Below, piece by piece: positions 18,619-27,830 of a stretch of DNA of 64,000 nucleotides. Positions within the stretch are counted from its first letter, which is position 1. The number at the start of each line of letters is the position of its first letter. The DNA is taken from the NCBI RefSeq assembly GCF_000828085.3, contig NZ_JXCA02000030.1, forward strand, positions 100,846 to 164,845, given 5' to 3'. The notes beneath the pieces were generated by a model that had not been told where the DNA came from, did not search any database, and was given only the letters and a program-made list of their open reading frames with translations. The stretch comes from Scytonema tolypothrichoides VB-61278 (GTDB taxonomy: Bacteria; Cyanobacteriota; Cyanobacteriia; Cyanobacteriales; Nostocaceae). The translations under genes were made by a program, and so were the position numbers.

Positions 18619-19326
18619 ATGGAGATTTTGATTGTTGAAGATGAAGTTGAAATTGCTCAATTAATTCAACTGTATTTGGAAAAAGAAGGATTTTCTTGTC
18701 GTCACTGCTCTGATGGATTAAGTGCGCTTCAAGTGTTTCAAGAGTATTCGCCAGACTTAATAATCCTAGATCTAAAGATTCCCGGTTTGGACGGACTGGA
18801 AGTTTGTGCCCGCATTCGACAGCAAGCAAGCTTTAAAGACCCTTACATCTTGATGTTGACGGCGAAGGGTGAGGAGAATGATCGGATCGTCGGTTTATCA
18901 ACTGGAGCAGATGACTACGTCGTCAAGCCATTCAGCCTAAAGGAACTGGTAGCCCGTGTGCGAGCACTCCTACGACGGATGCGACGTGATGGTAACCAAA
19001 GTCAGATTTATCGTACCCAACACTTTGTGATTAATATTGAGCAACACTCAGCCAGCCGGATTATTAATACAAATCAATTGGCTCGTTTAGACCTAACGAA
19101 TTTGGAGTTTGAACTAATAGCAACGTTTATGAGTGACCCTGGTCGGGTTTGGAATCGAACTCAACTCATTGAGAAACTTTGGGGTAGTGACTTTTATGGC
19201 GATGAGCGGGTTGTTGATACTCACATCGCACGTCTACGAAAGAAGATCGAACCCGATCCAGCGAATCCAACTTTTGTCAAAACTGTGATTGGAGTAGGTT
19301 ATAAGTTTGAGGATCAAGTTATTTAG
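18619..19326 (+). CDS. OmpR/PhoB-type response regulator
   Basis: 235 residues from the ATG at 18619 (MEILIVEDEVEIAQLI); a frame extension to 18592 adds nine residues that are not part of the fold. Receiver domain 1-120: acidic EDE pocket, phospho-accepting Asp in LIILDLKIPGLDG, and Lys in VVKPFSLKELVAR. The winged-helix DNA-binding domain (about 135-233) ends GVGYKFEDQV. It is eight bases upstream of the histidine kinase gene and forms a BaeR-like pair with it. Confidence 0.92.
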   Translation: MEILIVEDEVEIAQLIQLYLEKEGFSCRHCSDGLSALQVFQEYSPDLIILDLKIPGLDGLEVCARIRQQASFKDPYILMLTAKGEENDRIVGLSTGADDYVVKPFSLKELVARVRALLRRMRRDGNQSQIYRTQHFVINIEQHSASRIINTNQLARLDLTNLEFELIATFMSDPGRVWNRTQLIEKLWGSDFYGDERVVDTHIARLRKKIEPDPANPTFVKTVIGVGYKFEDQVI

Positions 19327-19334
19327 GACTAATT

Positions 19335-20426
19335 GTGAATAAGCTTAGCTTGCGATCGCGATTACTGTTGGGCAACATTATTGTGATGCTAGTTGGATTG
19401 AGTACCCCACTCATAGTCGGCTGGTTCTTCTCCCATCAACTATTTGGGTTGCACTTAACGCCTTTAGAAGGACAAAAATTTAATGTGGGTGCAACTGGGA
19501 ATGAGTTGATTAACAAGTGTGAGGTAGTCTGGAACCAAGGAGTTTGGTGGTCACTGCTCCTCGGTGCAACCGTAGCAGGTAGTTTGAGTTATTTGTTTGC
19601 TCGGCGGATTGTACAACCTCTGATTCAGATGGAGAAAATTACTCAGCAGTTTGCTCAGGGGAACTTGAGCGCGCGTATACCCAAGAGTGAAATTCCAGAG
19701 TTGAACCGCCTTGCTATAAACTTTAACCGAATGGCATCAAACCTTGAAGGGGTAGAACAGCGCCGTCGGGAACTCATGGAAGATTTGACCCATGAACTAC
19801 GTACGCCGTTGACAATCTTTGAGGGTTCTCTGGAGGGTTTAGCAGATGGGGCGATTGAACCAAAAACAGAACTGTTTGAGCGATTAGCCAGAGAGACCGC
19901 CCGACTAGGTCGGTTGGTAAATGATACACAAGAACTTTCTAAGGCGGAGGCGGGATATTTACCCATCAAGATTCAACCCATTGATCTATATCCACTCCTG
20001 CTTTCCCTAATAAAACGGTTTGGTGATCAACTACTAGAAGACGGTCCGGTGTTGCGCTTGGAGTGCCCACCCAATCCTCCTGTGGTATCTGCCGATCCTG
20101 AACGAGTTGAGCAGATTCTGGTCAATCTACTTGGCAATGCAGTACGGTACACTGTAAATGGTTCTATCACTGTGCGAGTTTGGAACGAACCTCCGAAATT
20201 ATGGATTGCGGTGATTGACACAGGTCATGGTATGAAAGCAGAGGATCTACCCTTTGTTTTTAATCGGTTTTGGCGATCAGAGCGCTCTCGTATCCGCCAC
20301 CCTGGTGGTTCTGGAATGGGTTTAGCTATCTCCCAGCGTCTAGTTCAGTTGCAGGGAGGTGAAATTATGGTAGAAAGTGAGCTAAATAAGGGAAGTACGT
20401 TTCGATTTTCCCTACCTTTGGCATAA
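19335..20426 (+). CDS. Sensor histidine kinase (BaeS-like)
   Basis: 363 residues, GTG start at 19335. Two membrane helices (about 10-32 and 56-76) enclose an unusually short periplasmic loop of about 25 residues. A HAMP domain follows, then HisKA with the phospho-acceptor in DLTHELRTPLTI (about 155), and HATPase with NLLGNAVRYT, DTGHGM and GGSGMGLAIS. The short sensor loop suggests it senses the membrane or a membrane partner. It should phosphorylate the response regulator encoded just upstream. Confidence 0.92.
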   Translation: MNKLSLRSRLLLGNIIVMLVGLSTPLIVGWFFSHQLFGLHLTPLEGQKFNVGATGNELINKCEVVWNQGVWWSLLLGATVAGSLSYLFARRIVQPLIQMEKITQQFAQGNLSARIPKSEIPELNRLAINFNRMASNLEGVEQRRRELMEDLTHELRTPLTIFEGSLEGLADGAIEPKTELFERLARETARLGRLVNDTQELSKAEAGYLPIKIQPIDLYPLLLSLIKRFGDQLLEDGPVLRLECPPNPPVVSADPERVEQILVNLLGNAVRYTVNGSITVRVWNEPPKLWIAVIDTGHGMKAEDLPFVFNRFWRSERSRIRHPGGSGMGLAISQRLVQLQGGEIMVESELNKGSTFRFSLPLA

Positions 20427-20508
20427 GGATAGTTTCAATTCCTACCCTTGTACCTTTGAGCCGGATATCATCGGGGCGTTGAAAGTCAAAGTAATCTTCT
20501 AGTTGCAT
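20425..20508 (-). pseudogene. N-terminal remnant of a DUF433 protein
   Basis: The minus strand encodes MQLEDYFDFQRPDDIRLKGT followed by RVGIETIL, the typical start of cyanobacterial DUF433 proteins (winged-helix, antitoxin-like). It has a GGTGA ribosome-binding sequence just upstream. Similarity ends exactly at the stop codon of the histidine kinase gene, so the rest of the gene has been lost by a rearrangement there. Confidence 0.7.
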
Positions 20509-20567
20509 AACTCACCTTATTATTTTCTACCCTTCGGCGAAGCTCGGGGCAAGCCCATAACACAATC

Positions 20568-20627
20568 TTACATCTTCGCAAAATGCTCTCGTAGCAGGTC
20601 GTGAATGAAGCGATACAAGATACCAAA
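20568..20627 (-). pseudogene. C-terminal remnant, possibly of a NACHT-type NTPase
   Basis: The minus strand reads GILYRFIHDLLREHFAKM then a stop. The YRFIHDLLREHFA block is common at the C-terminal side of NACHT/AAA-like domains in cyanobacteria. Only 17 or so codons remain. The identification is from a short motif. Confidence 0.4.
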
Positions 20628-20692
20628 CTATACTTTGCACGGTAATAACTTACGCTTTTACTTAGCCTTCAACTCGTTTTCTAGGAAAATCA

Positions 20693-21346
20693 ATGAGTCC
20701 ATTTGACTTAGTTATCTTTGATTGTGATGGTGTACTTGTAGATAGTGAACAAATCACTAACTCGGTTTTTGCGGCAATGCTTAGTGAAATCGGGTTACCG
20801 GTCACCTTGGAATATATATCTAACACATTCGTCGGTCAACCTATGACAGCATGTGTAGAAATTATTCAAAAGTCACTTGGAAAACCTATTCCAGATAATT
20901 TTGTCACCGAATTTAGGCAACGCAACAAGAAGAGTTTATCAGAAAATTTAAAGCCAATTGAGGGCATACATGATGTTTTATCTCAAATTAAAACTTCTTA
21001 TTGTGTAGCCTCAAATAGCACACATGAGATGGTTCAAACAAAGCTAGGTGTCACAGGGTTAATGCCATATTTTGAGGAAAAAATATTTAGTGTTACAGAT
21101 GTCGCACGGGGTAAACCACATCCAGATCTATTCTTGTATGCTGCCGAGAAAATGAAAGTTAATCCACAGCGATGTGTAGTAGTTGAAGATACTTTAATCG
21201 GTGTGCAAGCCGGATTTAGCGCTGGAATGAAAGTTTTTGGTTATGCACAATACAGTAATCCACAAAAATTGCAAGCAGTAGGCGCATCAGTTGTTTTTAG
21301 TTCTATGAGATTACTGCCAAATTTACTTGAGAATTTGAAGATTTAA
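20693..21346 (+). CDS. HAD-superfamily phosphatase (beta-phosphoglucomutase-like)
   Basis: 217 residues with all four HAD motifs: DCDGVLVDSE (nucleophile and acid Asp, residues 8-17), SNST (motif II), GKPHPDLFLYAA (motif III Lys) and VVEDTLIGVQAG (motif IV). The helical cap between motifs I and II is of the small alpha type. Likely substrates are sugar phosphates or phosphoglycolate-like compounds; nothing nearby narrows this. Confidence 0.88.
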   Translation: MSPFDLVIFDCDGVLVDSEQITNSVFAAMLSEIGLPVTLEYISNTFVGQPMTACVEIIQKSLGKPIPDNFVTEFRQRNKKSLSENLKPIEGIHDVLSQIKTSYCVASNSTHEMVQTKLGVTGLMPYFEEKIFSVTDVARGKPHPDLFLYAAEKMKVNPQRCVVVEDTLIGVQAGFSAGMKVFGYAQYSNPQKLQAVGASVVFSSMRLLPNLLENLKI

Positions 21347-21347
21347 A

Positions 21348-21620
21348 CTACTCCCTTCCCGGTCTAAGATTACCTATCTTCTTTTTCTTCTTCCTATGCG
21401 CCAAGGGCGCACGCTACGCGCTTCGTGTCCTAGCCTTCGGCACGCCGCTTCGCGTCTAACGCGTCTTTGCGGTACCAGCAGGGAAGCCCTCCGGGTATCT
21501 CCTGCACCAGACGCACTCGCGTTCGGGGGGTCGCAATCGACGGGAACCTTAAGAACTGCGACCCCCTCACCGCTGCGCGTCTACGTTAAATTAGGTATTC
21601 TTCTGGGGGGAAGGGAGTAG
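21348..21620. mobile_element. MITE-like palindromic element, 273 bp
   Basis: A perfect 13-bp terminal inverted repeat, CTACTCCCTTCCC (21348-21360) and GGGAAGGGAGTAG (21608-21620), bounds a GC-rich mosaic of short repeats (CGCACGCTACGCG, GGGTATCTCCTGCACC, GCGGTACC). There is no coding capacity. It starts two bases after the HAD stop. A non-autonomous element or repeat island is inferred. Confidence 0.6.
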
Positions 21621-21836
21621 TCTTGAGCCACTCTTTACGGTATTTGTCAGGCTTTGTCGAGGTTTGTCGAGAAATTAGACTACTAGGAAGCAACTCTTCT
21701 GTTTCTTGGCGTCTTGTTGCTAATCGATGCACGCGCACGCTACGCTAAGGCGTCTTGGCGGTTGATAATTTTCACGCTAATCTTTTGAGAGGTTTGTTGA
21801 TACACTTGAACTGCACAAGCCCGGTAAAACAGCGCG

Positions 21837-24800
21837 ATGGTTCATATAAAGCGCGTACAACTCACGAACTTCAAATCCTTCGGCGGTACAACTTCTGTCC
21901 CCTTGCTGCCGGAGTTTACTGTCATTTCTGGACCGAATGGTTCCGGAAAATCCAATATTCTAGACTCGCTGCTGTTTTGCCTGGGACTTGCTAGTTCTAA
22001 GGGAATGCGTGCCGATCGCCTCCCTGATTTAGTCAACACGACTCAAACTAGCAAATCTCGTTCCGCTGTGGAAGCTTCCGTGACGGTAACGTTTGATTTG
22101 TCAGACCATGAACTGGATGATCAACTTGAGGAAATCTCCTCTGTCGTCTCCATCGATGAAGATGAGGAAGTTGAGAAATTAGAGGACGCGCAAAAAGAAG
22201 AAAGCGAGGATGATAGAAATCGCAAAGAAAAAATACGTGCGAAACCTGGTAGCGAATGGAGTGTCACTAGAAGGCTGCGAGTCACTCCGCAAGGAACTTA
22301 TACATCGAATTACTACATTAACGGTGTATCTTGCACTCTCACAGAGTTACACGAAGAACTAGAAAATTTACGTATTTATCCGGAAGGTTACAACGTTGTC
22401 CTGCAAGGGGATGTCACCAGTATTATCTCGATGAACCCCCGCGAAAGACGAGAAATTATTGATGAGTTGGCAGGGGTGGCGGCGTTTGATCGCAAAATCA
22501 ATCAGGCAAAAGAAACTTTGGATCAAGTTAAGGAGAAGGAAGACAGCTGTCGTATTGTTGAGACAGAGTTAACTGGACAACGCGATCGCCTCTCCCAAGA
22601 CCGCGCCAAAGCCGAAAAATACCAAAAACTCCGCGCTGAGTTTCAAGATAAACAACAATGGGAAGCGGTTTTATCTTGGCGTTCCCAACAAGCACAGCAA
22701 GAAAAATTAGCGACGCAAATTCAACAAGGCGATCGCACCTCCGGTGAACTCACAACTCAACTCACCACCCTCAATTCAGAAATCACCCAAAAAACCACTG
22801 AACTTGAACAACTCAACGCCCATGTCAAAGCCTTAGGAGAAGAAGAACTTTTAGCAGTACAATCTACCCTTGCTACCCAAGAAGCAGAACGAAAACAGCT
22901 TCAGCGTCAACAAAAAGAATTAGAAACAGCCGCACAAGAAACACTCAAGCGCCTACAACAAACTCAAGAGGAAGTTCAACAGCATCACTCTTGTTTAGAA
23001 CAAGTCGCACAACAACAAGTTGAACAAACGCAATTTATCGCGTCACGACAAACCGAACGAGATGAGACGCGACAAGAATTAGAAAACTCTCGTGAAGCAG
23101 CAGCAGAAATTGCTTCCGCCTCAGAAGCGTGGGTACAACAACAAACAGCCCTGAATCGTCAAATTGAAACTTTGCTGCAAACCATTGAACCTCAACGTAC
23201 AGAACAAGCACAACTCACAGAACGTAATAACCAACTCCAGCAGCAAATTCAAGAACAAACTGAACTTGTTCAAACTTTAGAACCTCAGCAATTAGAAAGA
23301 CAAGCTGAATGTCAACAAGTTGAAACAGAATTTAACACTTCTAGCGAACCGATTCAAAACTTAGCTGAAACGCTATCAGCTACAGAACAAGAACTACAAA
23401 TCCAGCAGGAAACCCAAAAGCGCTTGTTGCAGGAACAACGAGAAAAACAACGCCAATTGGATAAACTAGAGGCGCAACAAGCAGCACAGCAAGAAGTTCA
23501 AGGAACCCAAGCGAGCAAGATCATTCTACAATCGGGAATGCCTGGAGTTTGTGGATTAGTTGTACAGCTAGGACGGGTGGAACCTCGCTATCAATTGGCT
23601 TTGGAAACTTCTGCTGGGGCGCGTTTGGGGCATATTGTTGTAGAAGATGACAGCATAGCTGCTGCAGGAATTGAACTACTCAAACAGAAACGTGGTGGTC
23701 GAGCGACTTTTTTACCACTGAATAAAATTCAGGCTCCCAAATTTACCCAAGATTTTACACTGCGATATGTGAATGGGTTTGTGGATTATGCTGTGAATTT
23801 AGTGAATTGCGATCATCGCTATAAGGATGTGTTCAACTACGTTTTTGGGAACACAGTGGTTTTTGCAAATCTCGCTGACGCGCGTCAGCATATGAAACTT
23901 TATCGTATTGTCACCTTAGACGGAGAATTGTTAGAAACTAGCGGTGCAATGACTGGTGGTAGCACGAACCAGCGTTCATCGTTACGGTTTGGTACGGTGG
24001 AAGCTGCGGAATCTGAAGAAGTTTCTTGTTTGAAAAGTCGGTTGACTGATATTGAGCGAATTTTAGAACGTTGTAGTTCCGCAATTCATTCTCTTTCTTC
24101 TCAAACAAAACAACTGACACAACAGGTGACGGAAGCACGACAGGCGCGGCGAGAACAACAACTACGCTTGGAACAGTTATACAAAGAAGTAAAAAGTTTG
24201 ACGGCCCAATTGGAAACAACGCGATCGCAGCTTTCCCAAAACAGAGAAAAATTAACCACCGTTCAATCCCGCCTCGAAATTTTAGCTCGGGAATTACCTC
24301 CACAAGAGCAACAATTACAACAATTGCGACACGCTTTAACTGAGTTAGAACAGTCCCAAACTCCCCAAGAATGGCAACAAATCCAGGCAAAAATCAAAAT
24401 TCAAGAGCAACAATTGCAACAAAGAGAAACAGCGTTAAGGGAAGCAGAGCAAAGACTTAAAGATTTGGAAAATCAGCAGCAGCGGTTGCAAGAAAAAATT
24501 GCTGTTGGGGAACAGCGTATTGAAGAATACCATCAAGAGCAGTTAAATCAGCAAAATCAACGTACAGCACTTCAATCTCAGCACTTCAATCTCAGCACTG
24601 CGATTTCACAGACTCGCGCAGTTTTGAGTCAAATGGAACAAAGTTTGGGAGAAGAGAAGCAAAAACGTGATGCAACAGAACAAGAATTGCGATCGCACAC
24701 AATGCGCCAACAACAATTGGAATGGGAACAGCAAAAACTCCAAGAAACCCAGCAGACGCGCCGAGAAGAACTCGCTGCATTACAAACCCAATTGCGAACG

Positions 24801-25511
24801 ATGTCAGCGGAATTACCTAGCCCTCTGCCAGAAGTACCAGACAAAGTCAATTTAGAAGAATTGCAAAAAGAATTGCGCTCTCTTGCCAAACGCCTACAAG
24901 CAATGGAACCTGTGAATATGCTAGCGTTAGAACAATATGAGCGCACGCAAAAACGCCTTGAAGAACTCACTCAAAAGTTGCAAACCTTAGAAGGAGAGCG
25001 CACTGAATTACTGTTAAGAATTGAGAATTTTACCACTTTGCGTCAACGGGCATTTAAAGAAGCCTTCGACGCTGTCAATGAAAACTTTCAATCAATTTTT
25101 GCTGTCCTTTCTGAGGGCGATGGATACTTACAACTCGACAATCCAGAAGATCCATTTAACAGCGGATTAAATTTGGTTGCACATCCAAAAGGCAAACCTG
25201 TACAGCGACTCGCTTCTATGTCAGGAGGAGAAAAATCTCTGACTGCATTGAGCTTTATTTTTGCTTTGCAACGCTACCGTCCATCGCCATTTTATGCATT
25301 TGACGAAGTAGATATGTTTTTAGATGGAGCAAACGTAGAACGATTAGCTAAAATGATTAAGCAACAAGCACAACAAGCACAATTTATCGTTGTCAGTTTG
25401 CGTCGCCCGATGATAGAATCAGCCGAACGTACAATTGGCGTGACTCAAGCCAGAGGAGCTTATACCCAAGTTTTGGGAATTAAGCTACAATCTGACCAAA
25501 CAAGTGCTTGA
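21837..25511 (+). CDS. smc: Chromosome segregation ATPase Smc
   Basis: 1224 residues, normal SMC length. The N-terminal ATPase head has Walker A GPNGSGKSN (about 33-41). Long Gln/Glu-rich coiled coils (about 200-520 and 700-1030) flank the hinge (about 540-690, GVCGLVVQLGRVEPRYQLAL and ATFLPLNKI). The C-terminal head has the signature SMSGGEKSLTALSF and Walker B FYAFDEVDMFLDG. It should form the condensin ring that organises and segregates the chromosome. An acidic insert (residues 100-140) lies in the N-terminal head. A tandem duplication of CACTTCAATCTCAG occurs near 24575. scpA/scpB are not in the window. Confidence 0.97.
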   Translation: MVHIKRVQLTNFKSFGGTTSVPLLPEFTVISGPNGSGKSNILDSLLFCLGLASSKGMRADRLPDLVNTTQTSKSRSAVEASVTVTFDLSDHELDDQLEEISSVVSIDEDEEVEKLEDAQKEESEDDRNRKEKIRAKPGSEWSVTRRLRVTPQGTYTSNYYINGVSCTLTELHEELENLRIYPEGYNVVLQGDVTSIISMNPRERREIIDELAGVAAFDRKINQAKETLDQVKEKEDSCRIVETELTGQRDRLSQDRAKAEKYQKLRAEFQDKQQWEAVLSWRSQQAQQEKLATQIQQGDRTSGELTTQLTTLNSEITQKTTELEQLNAHVKALGEEELLAVQSTLATQEAERKQLQRQQKELETAAQETLKRLQQTQEEVQQHHSCLEQVAQQQVEQTQFIASRQTERDETRQELENSREAAAEIASASEAWVQQQTALNRQIETLLQTIEPQRTEQAQLTERNNQLQQQIQEQTELVQTLEPQQLERQAECQQVETEFNTSSEPIQNLAETLSATEQELQIQQETQKRLLQEQREKQRQLDKLEAQQAAQQEVQGTQASKIILQSGMPGVCGLVVQLGRVEPRYQLALETSAGARLGHIVVEDDSIAAAGIELLKQKRGGRATFLPLNKIQAPKFTQDFTLRYVNGFVDYAVNLVNCDHRYKDVFNYVFGNTVVFANLADARQHMKLYRIVTLDGELLETSGAMTGGSTNQRSSLRFGTVEAAESEEVSCLKSRLTDIERILERCSSAIHSLSSQTKQLTQQVTEARQARREQQLRLEQLYKEVKSLTAQLETTRSQLSQNREKLTTVQSRLEILARELPPQEQQLQQLRHALTELEQSQTPQEWQQIQAKIKIQEQQLQQRETALREAEQRLKDLENQQQRLQEKIAVGEQRIEEYHQEQLNQQNQRTALQSQHFNLSTAISQTRAVLSQMEQSLGEEKQKRDATEQELRSHTMRQQQLEWEQQKLQETQQTRREELAALQTQLRTMSAELPSPLPEVPDKVNLEELQKELRSLAKRLQAMEPVNMLALEQYERTQKRLEELTQKLQTLEGERTELLLRIENFTTLRQRAFKEAFDAVNENFQSIFAVLSEGDGYLQLDNPEDPFNSGLNLVAHPKGKPVQRLASMSGGEKSLTALSFIFALQRYRPSPFYAFDEVDMFLDGANVERLAKMIKQQAQQAQFIVVSLRRPMIESAERTIGVTQARGAYTQVLGIKLQSDQTSA

Positions 25512-25569
25512 GTTTTTGTTAATAATAGTGTATAGATAAACCGGATTCGAGATCAGGACTCGGTACAGG

Positions 25570-26565
25570 ATGACCTCTGAACAAAGTATTAGACGTTCCG
25601 ATATTTTAAACACCCAGGTAATCACTCGTGACAACGGCAAGCGATTAGGAATCGTGAGTCAAGTTTGGGTTGATGTAGATCAGCGAGAGGTTGTGGCGCT
25701 TGGCATGCGAGACAACCTGATCTCTATTTCTGGCGTGCCACGCTATATGTATCTCAACAGCATCAACCAAATTGGTGATGTCATCCTCGTGGATAACGAA
25801 GATGTCATTGATGATGTTGAGGTTGATATCTACAGCAACCTGATAAACTGGGAAGTCATTACAGAGACTGGTGAAGTTTTAGGCAAAGTGCGGGGCTTTA
25901 AGTTTAATGCCGAAACAGGAAAGCTTTACTCAATAGCGATCGCCTCTCTTGGATTACCACAAATTCCCGACCAATTCTTGAGTACCTACGAGTTCTCAGT
26001 AGACGAAATCGTCAGCACAGGTCCCAACAGATTGATTGTTTTTGAAGGCGCTGAAGAGCGACTTAACCAATTAACTGTTGGTGTACTTGAGCGCTTGGGT
26101 ATAGGTAAAGCGCCGTGGGAACGCGATGCTGACGAAGAATACTCCAGCTACACCCCCCGTACAGTCACACCAGACAAACAACTACCAAGCGGAGTACCAT
26201 TAGAACAACCCAAGCCAAAAATCGTTCGTACACCCGAACCCGTAGCGCAAGAATGGGACGAAGACTACTACGAAGAAGAACGCCCTCAGCGTCAAGTGAT
26301 GAAAGCACGGCAGTATGAGCCTGTGCAGTATGATGATGACGATGAAGAAGATAACTGGAGTGAAGCAACAGGTAAAGACAAATATCAAGCACAGCCAAAA
26401 TATAACTCTGGTTCTTATAACAAAAAGCCATACGCTGACGATTACGAAGATTTGGACGAGGATTTAGCTCGCGATGCTTGGGATGATGAGCCACCTAAGC
26501 CAGTGAATATTCCCAAAAAAGTCAAAGAAAGACAGCCAGAATACGAAGAAGAGGGTGGATATTAA
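25570..26565 (+). CDS. PRC-barrel domain protein
   Basis: 331 residues with two PRC-barrel-like domains: about 8-80 (SDILNTQVITRDNGKRLGIVSQVWVD) and about 95-165 (NLINWEVITETGEVLGKVRGF). The last 150 residues are disordered and very acidic, with Tyr/Glu/Asp runs and Arg-Gln stretches. PRC barrels serve RNA processing and photosynthetic complex assembly; the cyanobacterial role here is not known. It starts 58 bp after smc on the same strand and could share a transcript. Confidence 0.8.
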   Translation: MTSEQSIRRSDILNTQVITRDNGKRLGIVSQVWVDVDQREVVALGMRDNLISISGVPRYMYLNSINQIGDVILVDNEDVIDDVEVDIYSNLINWEVITETGEVLGKVRGFKFNAETGKLYSIAIASLGLPQIPDQFLSTYEFSVDEIVSTGPNRLIVFEGAEERLNQLTVGVLERLGIGKAPWERDADEEYSSYTPRTVTPDKQLPSGVPLEQPKPKIVRTPEPVAQEWDEDYYEEERPQRQVMKARQYEPVQYDDDDEEDNWSEATGKDKYQAQPKYNSGSYNKKPYADDYEDLDEDLARDAWDDEPPKPVNIPKKVKERQPEYEEEGGY

Positions 26566-26582
26566 TTCATTAATTCATTAAA

Positions 26583-26659
26583 TTTCACTTCCTGCCCGCT
26601 TGCGGCTAAGAAGTGAAAATAAATCCTCGTTCCCAGGCGTGATCCTGGGAATTTCTTTT
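26583..26659 (+). terminator. Two consecutive hairpins, the second with a T-tract
   Basis: TTTCACTTC (26583-26591) pairs with GAAGTGAAA (26610-26618). Then TTCCCAGG (26630-26637) pairs with CCTGGGAA (26644-26651) and is followed by TTTCTTTT, a good intrinsic terminator for the PRC-barrel gene. Confidence 0.75.
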
Positions 26660-26788
26660 AGCTTTCGCGAGACTATGAAGCCTGCACAGCTTTGAGTCTG
26701 GCAAGCGATTCACTCAAAATGCGGTCTTCGATGACATTAAATTTCTCTCCTATAATGCTTGATATATATATTCGGATTGAAAAAAAGA

Positions 26789-26811
26789 TTATACGAAAAC
26801 TTTCCGTATAA
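26789..26811. promoter_or_regulatory. Dyad upstream of the acetyltransferase gene
   Basis: TTATACG (26789-26795) and CGTATAA (26805-26811) form a 7-bp inverted repeat with a 9-base spacer. It lies 44 bp before the acetyltransferase start and is placed like an operator. The remaining gap to 26855 has no gene. Confidence 0.4.
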
Positions 26812-26854
26812 TAAATAGTTAAGTCTCGCGTCTGCTTATCAGCAGGTCTCACTC

Positions 26855-27364
26855 ATGGCATCTGTGGTCACACTTGTTCCTTTTGGTGACGGTGCCGTCG
26901 CACTGCTCTCACGCTGGCTAGTTGCGCCGCATGTTGCACGCTGGTACCCCGAGCCGCAGGAGCACCTTAACTGGGCTGTCAATCCACCTATTGGCGGTGA
27001 ACGAGCGCTGATCGCAGCAGATGGCGATCAAGTTGGGTACTTGCGCTGGCAAGTTGTCTCCCGCGAAGTACTGGACTTGGTCGGGCTGCACGACATCCCT
27101 GAGAACTCAGTAGATATCGACATCCTCATCGGCGAGGAAAAGACCGTAGGTCGGGGAGTCGGACCGCTGGCTTTGCAGAAGCTCGTTGCGCACCTACAGA
27201 CCAATCCAGCGATTCCGCTCCTTGGTCTTACCACCTCAATTCACAATTACGCTGCGCAACGAGCATTCCGGAAGGCAGGTTTCAGCATCTTGCGGCAATA
27301 CGATCCGCCGGGCTATGGTCATTGCCATCTCATGGTCAAGAATCTCGCGCTAGGCAATCAATAG
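26855..27364 (+). CDS. GNAT acetyltransferase resembling aminoglycoside 6'-N-acetyltransferases
   Basis: 169 residues: WLVAPHVARWYPEPQ at the N-terminus, DIDILIGEEKTVGRGVGPLALQKLV with the acetyl-CoA loop (G-R-G-V-G-P), NYAAQRAFRKAGF, and a GYGHCHLMVK end, as in AAC(6')-like proteins. Antibiotic modification is only a possibility; many relatives are of unknown substrate. Its G+C is clearly higher than that of neighbours by eye (GC-rich third positions, e.g. GCCGTCGCACTGCTC), which suggests recent acquisition. It ends one base before the msrA start, so it may be cotranscribed with it. Confidence 0.8.
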   Translation: MASVVTLVPFGDGAVALLSRWLVAPHVARWYPEPQEHLNWAVNPPIGGERALIAADGDQVGYLRWQVVSREVLDLVGLHDIPENSVDIDILIGEEKTVGRGVGPLALQKLVAHLQTNPAIPLLGLTTSIHNYAAQRAFRKAGFSILRQYDPPGYGHCHLMVKNLALGNQ

Positions 27365-27365
27365 T

Positions 27366-27824
27366 ATGAATTTAGCAACATTTGGAGCTGGTTGTTTTTG
27401 GGGCGTAGAGGCGGCGTTTCGTAAGGTGAAGGGAGTTGTTTCTACCTCAGTTGGCTACATGGGAGGATATTTTCCCAACCCTTCCTATCTGGATGTATTA
27501 TCAAGGATCACAGGCCATGCTGAGGTGGTACAAGTGGAGTATGATCCACAACACGTAAGTTATGATGATTTATTGGAGATATTTTGGGACATCCATGATC
27601 CCACCACGCTAAATCGTCAAGGACCAGACCGAGGAGAACAGTACAGATCTGTTATCTTTTTTCATAATAGTCAACAGGAAGAAGCAGCCATTCGGTCAAA
27701 GGCAAAGCAACAGAATTCCAACAGATTTGATAAGGATATTGTGACAGAGATTGTACCTGCTCTTGAGTATTATTTAGCAACACAAGAACATCAGCAGTAT
27801 TTTGAGAAGAAGGCACGAGATTGA
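27366..27824 (+). CDS. msrA: Peptide-methionine (S)-S-oxide reductase
   Basis: 152 residues with the MsrA active site GCFWGVEAAFRKVKGV (catalytic Cys9), GY-GG, GHAEVVQVEYDP and the DRG-QYRS motif. It reduces methionine sulfoxide in oxidised proteins. The only cysteine is the catalytic one, so no resolving cysteine is encoded and an outside thiol must regenerate it. It starts one base after the acetyltransferase stop and ends 6 bp before the convergent kinase gene. Confidence 0.92.
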   Translation: MNLATFGAGCFWGVEAAFRKVKGVVSTSVGYMGGYFPNPSYLDVLSRITGHAEVVQVEYDPQHVSYDDLLEIFWDIHDPTTLNRQGPDRGEQYRSVIFFHNSQQEEAAIRSKAKQQNSNRFDKDIVTEIVPALEYYLATQEHQQYFEKKARD

Positions 27825-27830
27825 TAGTCT

